Shown: in pieces, positions 1-10,554 of the stretch | Layout of the letters: each line of letters opens with the position of its first letter | Position numbering within the stretch: position 1 is the first letter of the stretch | Assembly (NCBI GenBank): GCA_963921795.1 | Contig: OY997652.1 | Location: 60,883,756 to 60,947,755, forward strand | From: Nannobrachium achirus | Lineage: Eukaryota > Chordata > Actinopteri > Myctophiformes > Myctophidae | DNA length: 64,000 bases | Reading direction: 5' to 3' | The notes under the pieces: generated by a model | Seen by the model: the letters and a program-made list of their open reading frames with translations, nothing else | Told to the model about the DNA's origin: nothing | Database searches by the model: none | Program-made: the position numbers and the translations under genes

Positions 1-454
1 ATATATCATTTTGTGGCTATGATCCCCAGCTTTCAAATGGAATGAAGAAATGAAAATGAAAAAAATATCAATGACTAGCCGTCAGCCGTGTCCAGTCACC
101 TTATGTTGTCTCGTCTCTCAACGAGATAACTCCTTTTGGCAGGGTGACACCTAGTGGCCTTAACTCGTCCCTGAACGAGTTTGGCTCCCCAAGTGTTAAA
201 GCTATACTGTGTAAGTTGCTCAACTAGGGGTCAGTAGCTCTATAGCAAACCTCGGTCGCGTCCGCGTCTTTCGACGGTTTTTCGCCGCGGACTCCACCTC
301 GCCGAGATCTATCTTTAGAGGGGTCCCTGGTTCCTGTGCGTTCAGGCATTCCGGAGAAACGGACTCCTTCACCCATGCTTCACCGTTCACCCGAGTATAG
401 AGACACACGGGAGCCTACAAATATGGCCGCCCTAGCGACCCCAGTTCAAGATGC
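1..454. other. Left flank, no gene recognised
   Basis: I see no ZNF exon 2 or other recognisable coding segment here, so the 5' exon of ZNF-A, if it has the same structure as its paralogues, is absent or lies outside the window. A 62-codon open frame on the minus strand (220-408) has no recognisable motif. It could be a divergent first exon from the adjacent promoter or a chance frame. Confidence 0.4.
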
Positions 455-600
455 GCTGTGATTGGCCGGCAGTGTATAACCCTCGCTGTGATTGGCCGGT
501 AGTGTATGATGACGTCATTTTGCCGCGAAATTCTCCCCCCCTCACGGCTCATAGAAAACATATAAAGAGAAGGCTTTTGAAGCTGAAAATAACGGAGTGG
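455..600 (+). promoter_or_regulatory. Candidate promoter upstream of ZNF-A
   Basis: A 30-bp unit containing GCTGTGATTGGCCGG is tandemly duplicated, giving two inverted CCAAT boxes (ATTGG at 461-465 and 491-495). These are followed by a full palindromic CRE (TGACGTCA, 510-517) and a TATA box (TATAAAG, 561-567). The order CCAAT, CCAAT, CRE, TATA on the plus strand predicts transcription start near 590, about 190 bp upstream of ZNF-A exon 3. Such a transcript would lack the usual exon 2 start codon. The elements are seen directly; promoter activity is inferred. Confidence 0.5.
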
Positions 601-783
601 GTGTTCTAAAACTTTAGCGATTTAACAGTTAGGACAATTTTAAGATTTGTTTTATAAAAAAAGTTACATGGTATAATAGATGATGCCTCATTTTTTTCAC
701 GGATTACGGAGCATGGAAGATGGTAAATGGTATTTACACTCAGGATTCCTTAGTTGACTGTCATGTTGTTTTTATGCTCCTAG

Positions 784-996
784 ATATCCTGATTGTGCCT
801 CCACACATGAAAGAAGAACAGGAGGAGCTACTTCAAGGACCAGAGGAGCCTGATGGGTCAATGTTGACATTACTAGCAGTGAAAAGTGAAGTCGATGTTG
901 AAGACATCTCTTCACACTGTGCTGAAGTTGAAGTTAAACTTGAATCTGACTCTGAATTCACTGATGACAGTGATCATTGCGAGGAGACCTGTGGAG
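784..996 (+). CDS. ZNF-A exon 3 (acidic N-terminal exon)
   Basis: This is a 213-bp exon preceded by TTTTTATGCTCCTAG and followed by the donor GTTAGT. It encodes about 71 residues starting ILIVPPHMKEEQEELL and ending in an acidic stretch before ETCGG. The same exon recurs at 9328, 16672 and, in reverse, at 57245. MKEE, VKSE and VKLE match the SUMO consensus (hydrophobic-K-x-E). The exon is phase 1 at both ends, so it joins in frame to the finger exon at 2074 (giving CGGVTS). No exon 2 with the MNSPDSARDIS start is visible upstream, so the 5' end is off-window or this copy uses another start. The N-terminus probably recruits a cofactor in the nucleus (inference). Confidence 0.85.
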
Positions 997-1044
997 GTTA
1001 GTCAGTGTTAAACACATGATGTGTTATTTTTTATTTTTTTTTAT

Positions 1045-1835
1045 TTTTTTTAGAGCCGCGCCGCCGGCCGTCATTTGTTTACACGGCCCGCGAGAGCGTC
1101 GCGCCGCCGATATTTACCATCCACTCCAATGCAATCCAGGATCTTTAGAGCTCATTTTCTCTGTTCCATGCATATCCATGAGGTGTGCAAGGTTTAATCA
1201 TGGCTAAATCGCCGAAAATAGGGCTTCTAAAATGCTTGGTAGCCAATAGCTAACTTCAAGCTAACTTCATCCTGTTCCTGTAAATGAACAAAGGAAAGTG
1301 TTCAGGCGCATCCAGCGTATCTCTATGGTGAATTCTTTGGCCACTGGGCGCCCTCTAGTGGTGAAAGCTGGCACTAATAGGGTTAAGGATTACAAGAACC
1401 GAAATTTTTCGGTTCCTTTAGTAAAATGAATTAAATAATCGGAGGCATCAACGAAACCCCGGTCTAATTTTCCATCCAAGTACAGGGCCGCGACTCTGTT
1501 TACACGGCCCGTAATGGGGAAAAAAAGGCTGCACCACGCCGCCCACTCCAATAGAAAAACACACCTTTACTGCGGATTTTCTCCGCATTGTGTTCCAAGG
1601 CCAGCAGAAACGTTTTTTTTTTTTTTTTGCGGCTGAATAACTTTAGATCGCTCTTCTAAAAAATTATATAGCCGATTGCTAACTGATAGCTAACTTCCTC
1701 CGGCTCGCTAGCATAGCACTCATTCCAGTGAAAAGCCAAGCCAGTTCTGGCTGGCGACCCGGATGTGATAGTGAATGCCTACGGGAGAATGGCTGGCACT
1801 CTAGCGGCCACTAGCGGCGCCTGGTGTCCAAAGAG
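1045..1835 (-). repeat. Two partial copies of dispersed repeat R in ZNF-A intron
   Basis: The segments around 1045-1260 and 1375-1835 are reverse-complement partial copies of a repeat also present at 30045-30433 plus 31638-31890 and at 49860-50535. Shared landmarks are the GGGCCGTGTAAACAGAGTCG core, the GGAGTGGGCGGCG block and the motif ACCGAAA..TTCGGT. The family is CpG-rich, about 650-700 bp long, and I do not recognise its class. Confidence 0.6.
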
Positions 1836-1878
1836 TTAATAAGATAGTTCAATATTGAAAATGGGTGGTTCTCCTCTT

Positions 1879-1883
<5 letters not shown>

Positions 1884-1947
<64 letters not shown>
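1884..1947 (+). repeat. (GA)n microsatellite before ZNF-A finger exon
   Basis: A pure GA dinucleotide run of about 64 bp lies about 125 bp upstream of the finger exon. Homologous tracts occupy the same intron position in ZNF-C (24349), ZNF-F (56287) and ZNF-G (60476), with different lengths. Confidence 0.95.
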
Positions 1948-1949
<2 letters not shown>

Positions 1950-2073
1950 CTGTATGGCTCCTAAATAAGGGACTTCTTTGATGATGGAATCTTTTCAATC
2001 TCTATCTGTACACACCCTTTTAACCTCCCCCTCCCCTCCCCTCCCTCCCTCCCTCTCTGTCTCTCTCTCTCAG

Positions 2074-3008
2074 GAGTGACGTCCCATCCTTCTCAGACCA
2101 AGGTCCAAGGACCAAGACACCAGCGTGTCCACACTGGAGAAAAACCTTTCAAGTGTAAACATTGTAACGAGAGTTTCAGTGAGCCTGGTTCCCTGAAGAC
2201 ACACCAGTTTGTCCACACTAGAGAAAAACCTTTTCAATGTAAACATTGTGACAAGACTTTCATTTCATCATATGAACTGAAGCAACACCAGAATGTCCAC
2301 ATTGGAGAAAAAACATTCCACTGTGAACATTGCGACAAGAACTTCAGTCAGTCACGTCACCTGAAGACACACCAGCGCGTCCACACTAGAGAAAAACCTT
2401 TTCAATGTAAACATTGCAACAGGAGTTTCATTTCATCATATGAACAGTCACGTCACCTGAAGACACATCAGCGTGTCCACATTGCAAAAAAACCTTTCCA
2501 CTGTGAACATTGCAACAAGAATTTCAGAGCGTTAGGTAACCTGAAGAGACACCAGCGTACCCACACTGGAGAAAAGCCATTCAAGTGTAAATATTGTGAC
2601 AAGAGTTTCACTCAGTCAACTCACATGAAGAAACATCAGCTTGTCCACATTGCAGAAAAACCTTTCCACTGTGAACATTGCAACAAGAATTTCAGAGCGT
2701 TAGGTAACCTGAAGAGACACCAGCGTACCCACACTGGAGAAAAGCCATTCAAGTGTAAACACTGTGACAAGAGTTTCACTCAGTCAACTCACATGAACAA
2801 ACACCAGCTTGTTCACACTAGAGAAAAACATTTCCAGTGTAAACATTGTAACAAGAGTTTCACTGGGTCAAACAACCTGAAGAGACACCAACTCAGTAAG
2901 TTTCACTGTCTCTCTCCTTCTTCCCTTTTTTCCAAAGGTGTTTATACTTTTTCAAACTTTTTTTTTACTCAGGGCACCCCTTTAAATAACTTTTTCATCC
3001 AGAGTTAG
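2074..3008 (+). CDS. ZNF-A C2H2 zinc-finger exon (9 fingers)
   Basis: The exon starts after a polypyrimidine tract ending in CAG at 2073; the phase-1 join to exon 3 gives GGVTSHPSQTKV. It encodes nine C2H2 fingers with HTGEKPF-type linkers, several altered (HTREKPF, HIAKKPF, HIGEKTF). Finger 4 (about 2399-2480) has four extra residues in its helix and is probably non-canonical. Fingers 5-6 and 7-8 are nearly identical, from a 168-bp tandem duplication. Finger 9 has five residues between its histidines and coincides with a donor-like site (CTCA/GTAAGT at 2895), so the real exon may splice there. Read-through gives a stop at 3006-3008. Compared with ZNF-C and ZNF-F, the linker region between TKV and the first finger is deleted. 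Likely a sequence-specific nuclear DNA-binding protein, intact or recently damaged. Confidence 0.8.
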
Positions 3009-3049
3009 GGCTTTTTTTCCCCCACATCGTTACATGATGCAAATATGCA

Positions 3050-3260
3050 CATCTATCTTTTCGCAACACCAGACCAGAGTCAGCTCCACAAATCATGTTC
3101 AGTCCAGATTTAACTCTAAAAAAGGCTCTAAATCGTTCTCCTGCAGTCTGCTATGTGGAACACCCTAAATGAGAGCAAATTCCTAGAATCTTTCAAAATA
3201 GGTCTGAAAGGTCACATACAGATGGCTGCTTCTCGAACCTCGTTATAGACTAAGCCCATA
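3050..3260 (+). mobile_element. LINE 3' coding fragment
   Basis: One frame reads SAMWNTLNESKFLESFKIGL and continues for a few residues. This pattern (W-N-x-L, then F-K and L-K) is typical of the C-terminal end of reverse transcriptase ORFs in L2, CR1 or Rex-like non-LTR retrotransposons. It is 5'-truncated and carries stops on both sides. The AT-rich stretch that follows to about 3500 may be its 3' UTR. Confidence 0.45.
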
Positions 3261-4330
3261 CCTATACCTCCCCTTTTCCATTGTAAATATCTCCTATTTC
3301 TCTATTATTTATTTTTCCCTTTTTATTTTTTATGCCTGCTTTCCCCCCCTTTTGTTACTGATAATTTACCTACTGTGTTCTATCCGTCTGTCTTTCAATG
3401 TTATATGAGATGCATTAGTGGTTCCTGTATAAACAAGCTGAACATCTTACTAGGATCTCCTTTTAGTTGACCTTCAATGATTTGTCATGAAACTGTACTT
3501 TTTCTATAAAAACTTCTAATACATTCTTCACTCAATCAATCCTCCTGAGATATGGCAGGCTATGTCACAGAGAAAGTTCCGTTTCCATCGTAACTGAATG
3601 AAAATATCTTTATTTTTGACGTTTAACCACTTGAACCCCTGCATCCCTATTCTGCACGGAAGGTTCACCAAAAGTAGCTGATCTACAAGCTCACAACAAG
3701 TCTCAACGAGACACGTTTTGAGCTTTGTAGATCTGCTATTGTTTTGGTGAAGAGAGTTTGCTGTAGATGGAAAAAAGAACTCATCAAGTGCAGTGCAGAT
3801 CACGTCTGTTTTACAGCATAGTGAAGCGATAGTGATGAATTTTAAAAGCTGCAAACTGTGCTATAAACATTATTTGTCCCTGTAGCAATGTATTTATGGA
3901 GGAATACCTGAGACACGAGGGCATGAAGGCAATTCATAGACTAAAAACATATGGACGGTGTTAAGCCATTGGTTTCTATGCTGCGAAAATTCCACTTTTT
4001 TGTTCCTTGTACGGGTCATTGTAGAAATCAACGTTCACTGGTAGAAATGGTACCATCTCGAATGCTATTGGCTGCCAACGGTCACGTGCAACCACAGGGA
4101 TACTTGGGAGAATGTGGTGTTGAGCTTCCCAAATAAAGCACACGAAGAAGAACCATCACAAGCCTATGATCACAAGCCCCTCCTACAGCATACACTTTTA
4201 ACATATTTATTTACACAAAACGCATATCATGGTGATTGAAACAAGGCTTTAAACTAGCGACAGGAACCATGAAGTACCTATGAAAATGGTAAGAAAATTG
4301 AATGTAAAAGTTCGGGGGGAATAGAATGTA
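3261..4330. other. Gene-free stretch with a short hairpin
   Basis: No coding gene is recognised. A hairpin at about 3678-3738 pairs GATCTACAAGCTCACAAC with a copy of GAGCTTTGTAGATC. This ACAAGCTCACA motif recurs in several places in the window (13870, 18487, 19627, 25432). The rest is unassigned AT-rich sequence. Confidence 0.4.
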
Positions 4331-5206
4331 AAATGGACAGGGGTTGACACTAAGGTCTCAGAGGCACTTGCCCGTCGGGCAAGTACAGGTCATGTTCTAC
4401 TTGCCCTGAGGTCATGGCCACTTGCCCTCATAATCGTAAAATCGTAACATTTGAATTACCGTTCATTTTAACGTATGTGTTACCTTCTACTTGCAGTGAT
4501 GTTGCTAGGTTTTCAATATAATGGGTCACGGGACCCACAGGTGGTCATTCAAATAGGTCCCAGAAAAAAAAGGGTTTTTGAGAGTTGTGAGCATGTAGAT
4601 AAGCTATTTTCCAAAATTTGCCTCTTTCTTGTACTATTTTACAATTTGGCTAGTGTTTGTTTTTATAGTATTTTGATTACTTTTGATGCAGCAATGGTAT
4701 TTTCTTTCTTGTCTTTATTTATTAAAAAAAGGTCTTAAGTCCTTAAATTATTACTTAAATTATTACTTGTCATCTAGGGACCCCCCAATATCATTTGGGG
4801 ACCTCTGGGGGGTCTCGACCCACAGGTTGACTCACTATAAGTGGAAGGGAGAATGTTGTTGTAGTAGATGAATGAAAGTGGAGCAAAGCTATTTGTTTCA
4901 AGAACATTAGAAAGTGTTTATTGCTCTGGTGTTTTCTTTTTACAAACTGGGATTCTCTTCGAATGCTTTATGCTTGTGTCGCAATGTGAACGATCTGAAA
5001 ACAACGTTGCGCATCATAGCGGCTCTTGGCTCGCTCCGATGCCAACTATACAGTGTGCTGTTCGCGGCTAGCTTTTCTGCATGGCTCGCCGCAAAGAGAG
5101 GCGGCCACGGCACGTCGCGACAGGATCAGACACTCTTTTGAGAGAGGATTGAACCTGCAAACAAATTCACATTTAGGTTTTGTGCGAATGAAACCCACTG
5201 ATTTAT

Positions 5207-5652
5207 ACCTCTGTGAAGTTGGCACCCCATATGATGAAAACATATGTAAAAATGGTGTCATTCTTTAGTGCTGAATTTGTGCTGAATTGTGCCGTAAATT
5301 TTATAATTTGTGCTGGTATCACTTTTTAGTTATTCTACATAACACCACTGTTCTGCTCCTATGTTCTACCATTATCTCTATCGCCCTCTGCTGGCCACAC
5401 CACTGTAATGCTGCTAAATCTTATAATTCACATCCAGCACTAAAGAATGAGACCCTTTTTTCCCGATGTGGAGCCAAAAAATTGGGGGTGCAAGGCTCAG
5501 CAAAACTATAACTTGAAATATCTCAAACATTATACCAGCACTCATTATAAAATTGACTGCACAATTCAGCACAAATTCAGCACTAAATAATGACACCATT
5601 TTTATATACGGTATGTTTTCATCATATGGGGTGCCAACTTCACGCAGGTCTC
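5207..5652. mobile_element. Foldback/MITE element, about 446 bp
   Basis: The left arm (GTGAAGTTGGCACCCCATAT onward, about 5213-5325) recurs as its reverse complement at about 5530-5648 (ending ATATGGGGTGCCAACTTCAC). Arms are about 110 bp with a 200-bp loop. No transposase is encoded; this is a non-autonomous inverted-repeat element. Confidence 0.65.
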
Positions 5653-5745
5653 ACTTATACCTAGTTGCAACTGTGTGCGCATTGTGTCTTCATCATAAAG
5701 TGATCTTGTTGATTAGCTGTTTTCGACAGAGGCACGGAGCACGCA

Positions 5746-5752
<7 letters not shown>

Positions 5753-5790
<38 letters not shown>
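5753..5790 (+). repeat. (TG)n microsatellite
   Basis: An uninterrupted TG run of about 38 bp. Open frames through it (poly-CV on one strand, poly-HT on the other) are artefacts of the repeat. Confidence 0.95.
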
Positions 5791-5793
<3 letters not shown>

Positions 5794-6116
5794 GACTGGG
5801 GAGGAGGGATGGACTGAGGGGAGAGATAGATGGAGAGACGGAGCAGCACTCTAGTCTCGTTAAAGTTTCTAAAGATGGATAATGTCATTATATTACTCAA
5901 AATGTGCGCTTGCCCGGTTGGGTAAGCTGGTAGCAGCCTTCACCTGCCCGACCATTTTATTTGCCTGCCCCGGGCAGTCGGGCAAGCGTTAGCGTCCTGC
6001 AATGGAGGACATGTTGCTTCTGGTACCAGAACAGCACAACTAGTGGCCAATCATAGGAATGTTATGTTCCTTGTTGCTTCATTTTAAATCCTGACTGTCC
6101 CCGAGGCAATTACTAT

Positions 6117-7124
6117 AGATTTAACACTTACTACTGATCTGATGCCCAAATGGCCTTTCCTCTGGCGCCATCTTTTGGCCAAACTCTCCACTTGCACACA
6201 GGGTGTCTCAAAAATGGAATGGGCAGATTCAGATCATTATGAAACTTGATCAGGGCTTTAATGCTTCCTGGAAGATTAACCCTAACCTGTTCCAATGACC
6301 TACCATCTAGCGCCACCATCAGATAAAAAATAATGATGTTTCACACAAGGTTGGGGCTGCTAGATTATGGCATAAATGATCTGAACTACTTTTGGTTTAT
6401 ATGATTATTTACTCCTTGAAACCAAAAGTGTTGACAAACAGATACATTGGTTTTACCTTTTTTCTTCAGAACTAATTATCTCACAGCTGTGATTTAGTTT
6501 TTAGGAAGAGAAAGTGCAAAATGAAAAATAAAAGGAGTCTCTGCAAACTCAAAACTGTGCTCAATCAAGTTTTTAATTTCTGTTTAGGCAGAATGCAAGC
6601 TTTCGGTCATAGACCTTTAGGCATAATGATAATAGTCTAGTAAAGAATTACATATATATATATATATATATATATATTCTGTCAGGTCAAAAAAGGCTGG
6701 CTACAGTATGAGATAGATTACAATATTTTATCCACACTTGTTAGTTTGAGGATATGTTTTGGATCACATCCTGGTGTTTGAACTACACTTACTTGCAATG
6801 TAATGCTTACTTGCAATGCTTCCTCTGTTTTACATAATTTCTAAAAGGAATGACTTGTCAAACGACCAACTTCCGTAATCCAGAAGTTGGTCTTTTACTA
6901 CGTCTACACAGCCTTATAGTAATATATACTTGGTAGAAGGGTAGGGGGTATATATTGTGGTGGGGTGGGATGGACATATAAGAAAGTATGGCTACAGAAA
7001 CATTAAAAGCAGATGGGCTACTTTCACCTCATTCACTTTAGTTTAGATCCTTATTTGCTTATTCTTAACACCAGTTGTGTGAAGTTATTAAAAGTCCAAT
7101 TTAAATTCCTTTTGTTAATTTCAG
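6117..7124 (+). repeat. Outer segment of inverted duplication, upstream of ZNF-B exon 2
   Basis: Landmarks such as GGCGCCATCTTTTGGCC (about 6170) and CCAACTTCCGTAATCCAGAA (about 6868) recur in inverted order at 62810-63491, upstream of ZNF-G exon 2. Similarity stops at about 6117 and 63491, marking the outer limit of the duplicated block. The left copy has an extra segment at about 6214-6335 and a TA microsatellite (6652-6675). No gene is recognised. The region may hold the promoter or first exon of ZNF-B and ZNF-G, but I see no clear core promoter. Confidence 0.7.
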
Positions 7125-7226
7125 AGCAGTGTGTGGAGTCCAGACTGCAGGTGTTGATGAACTCTCCAGACTCAGCCAGGGACATTTCTATGAAACAGGA
7201 AGAACCTGAAGACCACCAACACTTCA
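7125..7226 (+). CDS. ZNF-B exon 2 (start-codon exon)
   Basis: A 102-bp exon bounded by TTTCAG and GTAAGT. The first ATG is at 7157 and encodes MNSPDSARDISMKQEEPED followed by HQHF, ending with one base of the next codon (phase 1). M-K-Q-E followed by acidic residues fits a negatively charged SUMO-type motif. Near-identical exons occur at 14279 (plus) and at 47607, 54403, 58487 and 62195 (minus). It pairs naturally with the exon 3 copy at 9328. I find no ZNF-B finger exon before 24543, so this copy is either an alternative 5' end for ZNF-C or a remnant. Confidence 0.85.
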
Positions 7227-8590
7227 GTAAGTTTAACCACTTGAACCCTAGCATCCCTATGCAGGGGGGGACATCGTGTCACAAGTTCACAACGTATAAA
7301 AAAATGTTTTAATATTGTTTTATAATTACATGATTAAAATTGCTATGTTGACACTATATGTATTTACTTAGTTAAAAATCATCCTAAAACGTCATAACTT
7401 CAGTTTCAAACACCCGTAATAACCTCTAACTAGTAACTTTACTTGTTTAGTCATTCTAAGGTGCGTTCCCACAGAAAATAAAATAGTTGTTCTGTCAATG
7501 CAAAGACGCGACTCGGCGTGGCGTTGCATCAAGTGGTACAAATGAGGCGAAGGAAGCGTTTTGTCGCTTCGGTACTCTTCACTCTAACTGAAAAATGGCA
7601 ACTGAGAAAATGTTTGCTTCTCCATCACTTCAGCCTTTGCACATTAAAGTTGTTGTGTAAGAAATTATCTATATATACTCGGCACAAAAAGAAAGGAAAC
7701 TTGACGTTGGTCCATTATATCTCCCCTTTAATAATACCAATTTGTATTTTGTTTTATATAATTTTTATCGTTGATTCGTCGCCTTTACAACGAGGTACAC
7801 TTCGTAAGCAATCGGTCATTTGTGGAATGAGCACCACAGCCAAATGTGTGGGTAGCGCCAACCAAAAATTTGCCAACACTCGGTCCATTATATCCCCCCT
7901 TTAATTATTCAAAATGGTTGATTTGTCACCTTTACAACGAGGTACAGCTTGTAAGGATCTGGTATTCGTGGAATGAGCAACACAGCCAAACGTGTGGGTA
8001 GCGCCCCTCCAAAAATGGTCAAAATGGCCTGGCAGGCCTGCAATACTGTTCTTTTGGTGATCACCTTTGTTGCTTGGTTCATTGAATGATTGCACTCTCT
8101 CACAGTATTAAGGGTTAGGGTTAGGGTTAGGGTTAAATGCCAGCAGAACAGTATTGCTAGCCTTTTTGGCAAAACTTTGGTCGACACTACCCACACGTTT
8201 TGCTGTGTAGCTCATGTCTCGAATGCCCAATGCTTACAAGCTGTACCTCGTTGTAAAGGTGGCGAATCAACGATAAAAATTACATAACACAATAAAATTT
8301 CGTATTATTATAGGGGAGATATAATTGACCAAAGTCAAGTTTCCTTTCTTTTTATGCTGAGTTTATTTTAGTCTTGCCGAAGCTTTCTTATTTTCAGGCA
8401 TACAACTGCTGTATTAAAACTTTATTAGAATACTTTACTGTTTCCATTCATAGAATGTGTAGTAATTGACAGCATGGAGAGGTGATTAGATGATCACGTA
8501 AATGAAGACTTTTTTTTTGCCATCACAACACCCATGACACGATTCAAGCGCTAGAAAGATATTTTATATTTTGGTGGCAGTGCACCTTAA
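7227..8590 (+). repeat. ZNF-B intron 2, part of a tandem segmental duplication
   Basis: From about 7090 to 8590 the sequence is collinear with 14240-16560 (ZNF-C intron 2), so ZNF-B exons 2-3 and ZNF-C exons 2-3 arose by direct duplication. The C copy has extra insertions (15080-15712 and 16153-16282) that are absent here, so this intron is the empty-site reference. It also contains an inverted pair around GTACCTCGTTGTAAAGGTGG-like ends (7790-7930 against 8200-8275). No coding content. Confidence 0.75.
8108..8135 (+). repeat. Interstitial telomeric repeat
   Basis: Four tandem TTAGGG units flanked by TTAA. The paralogous position in ZNF-C (about 15885-15963) has about 70 bp of unrelated sequence instead, so the telomeric units replaced local sequence, as in break repair. 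Confidence 0.85.
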
Positions 8591-9215
8591 CACTTTGCCG
8601 TCCAAAATAGAATGGTGGTTGGTAGATTAGCCGTGAAATTTCTATTATTGTATTGTGATCTGAGACATAATATTATGTTTATAAACATGACCCCGCCGCC
8701 CTTCCTTCTTGGACAGCGCCGTTGTTTTTTCTTTTTTTTCCCCCCAGGTCATAAACTCACCGTGATTATCTGGTTCTCCGTTGGGATAGAATGGGGGTTT
8801 TGGCCGATCATCGATCTCCCCGTGCGTTTCGCGTGTGCGTTCCCTTCACGTAAATGTCCCCGCAAATAATCCATGTGTGACTCAAAAGCAGAACTGAAAA
8901 TTTTCGCTAGCATAGCCCCTAGTATGGCTGCTGTAGAAGCACCAGGGTACAGACAGTAACCGAATAGGGTAATGTGCCTTGGAAAAGGAAAGGCCAATGA
9001 CATCACTTCTGCTTCATGTCAGCCCAGCCATGAGCTATCAATGCACGAGTGGTGACTAGGGAAGGTTAGACGATCGCCGATTTTCGGATCAAAATCATTT
9101 ATTTCCGGTTTTAATGACAAAGTCCGGGAAAGTACGGCGTGGCTGAGACTCCCTGCTGGGATGTGCGATATAGTACGGTTTTAACATTAAGGGGCTCCCC
9201 GTGGCTTTGAAAGGG
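8591..9215. mobile_element. TTAA-flanked DNA element, 625 bp (piggyBac-like)
   Basis: It is flanked by TTAA at 8587-8590 and 9216-9219. Ends read CACTTTGCCG on the left and GCTTTGAAAGGG on the right, giving short imperfect terminal inverted repeats (TTAACxCTTT). ZNF-C has the empty site (single TTAA at 16560-16563). No transposase ORF; non-autonomous. A CCTTTCTT-rich and CpG-rich interior shows no gene. Confidence 0.75.
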
Positions 9216-9327
9216 TTAAGTAGATGATACCTCATTTTCTTCACGGATTACGGAACATGGAGGATGGAAAATGGTATTTACACTCAGGAATCCAGAGTTG
9301 ACTGTCATGTTGTTTTTATGCTCCTAG

Positions 9328-9537
9328 ATATCCTGACTGTGCCTCCACACATGAAAGAACAGGAGGAGCTACTTCAAGGACCAGAGGAGCCTGATGGATC
9401 AATGTTGACATTACTAGCAGTGAAAAGTGAAGTCGATGTTGAAGACATCTCTTCACACTGTGCTGAAGTTGAAGTTAAACTTGAATCTGACACTGAATTC
9501 ACTGATGACAGTCATCATGGCGAGGAGACCTGTGGAG
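9328..9537 (+). CDS. ZNF-B exon 3 (acidic exon, one codon shorter)
   Basis: Homologous to the exon at 784 but 210 bp long because one Glu codon is missing (HMKEQEELL). It is bounded by GCTCCTAG and GTAGGT, phase 1 at both ends. It keeps the VKSE and VKLE motifs and the acidic tail to ETCGG. Downstream intron sequence (9538-9720) matches the sequence just before the ZNF-C finger exon (24000-24125), as expected if both once led to the same kind of finger exon. TTAA at 9586-9589 is the empty site for the 7-kb element in ZNF-C. Confidence 0.85.
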
Positions 9538-9591
9538 GTAGGTCATTGTTAAACACATGACCTACTTGTGTGGGGAAAATTGGACTTAAAG

Positions 9592-9790
9592 GGGAGAACC
9601 ACCCATTTTCTAAAGATTAGTTTTTTGGGGGCTTTTATGCCTTCATTTGATAGGACAGTAGACTGACAGGAAATGGGGGGAGTGACATGCGGCAAAGGTC
9701 GTCGGGATCGCACTGGCGACGCAAGCAGGCATCAATGCCTATGTGGTATGCGCCTAGACCATTAGGCCAGCGGGCGCCTCCGAGGATCAC
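9592..9790 (+). repeat. SINE-like repeat in ZNF-B intron 3
   Basis: The segment with TTTTATGCCTTCATTTGATA, GGACAG and GACAGGAAATGGGGG, followed by a low-complexity GCAAGCAGGCATC region, recurs at 24010-24125 and resembles a common fish interspersed repeat known to me only by its sequence. From 9720 the copies diverge. Confidence 0.5.
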
Positions 9791-10554
9791 TCATTTTAAT
9801 AGTGAGCGACCGATATATCGGCGGCCGATATTATCGGGCCAATATGACCTTATTTGGGCATATCGGTTCATATGGTATCGGTGAAATGTCCCGCCAATAT
9901 AATAAAAAGTAAGCCCAGCGCATCGAAAGCAGTGTTGAAGGGTTGGAGGGCTCTGATGTAATGATATAGATTGTCTAGCAGAGCGTGCCGTGCCACATGC
10001 CCGATATAAGCAATGAGTCTTCAACCTTGAGTCTGTGAAATGATTCTTCTACCACTTTTTCGAGTCACGTGTTCAAATACTGGATTCTGATTGGCTAAAT
10101 TCCGGAGGTTATGAGAGGACAACTGCCGCAAAGTTGTGTGTCCGAGATCAATGCGCCTCAGTGTACATCCGGGGACTTCAGGAGGTAGTAGAACACATTT
10201 CCCCCAACCAACAAATGAAGGTCGCAGCGGTCCTATGTTTACTAACGTGCGTACTATCGTCGCCGATTTATTTGGATCCAATGCAATCCGCCAACTTTAA
10301 AGCCCCTTTTCTCTGAACCTATGCCTTTCTGGAAGCGAACAGCCTCTATTTACGGCCGGAACGGTGCTTTTAACTGACGTTAGCTTAGCTGTAAGCTAGA
10401 CGCATGGATTAGTATGGAGTTGGCGCCATCTGTTGGTGAGTAGAAGATGTTGTTGGTGGAACTATCTGCTGTCTCGCGGAAGTTTTATAGGCAATAATGA
10501 TTGTAACTTAAGATCCTTGCAAGTTACAACTATGTGTTTTCTTTCATGTATACG
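9791..10554. other. Unassigned intergenic sequence
   Basis: I see no exon, known repeat end or RNA gene. Short CGGCGGCCGATA-type motifs resemble those around 11340-11430 (TATCGGT repeats), which suggests shared repeat origin. Confidence 0.3.

Larger units (their letters stand above)
4331..6005. mobile_element. Composite DNA-transposon relic with GCCCG-rich ends
   Basis: The left end (about 4332-4390, with ACACTAAGG and CACTTGCCCGTCGGGC) and the right end (about 5908-6003, with GGGCAGTCGGGCAAGC and CGTTAGCGT) are imperfect inverted copies, suggesting one old element later invaded by others. Inside lie a foldback unit (5207-5652) and a TG microsatellite. I see no target-site duplication, so the outer limits are approximate. 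Confidence 0.4.
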
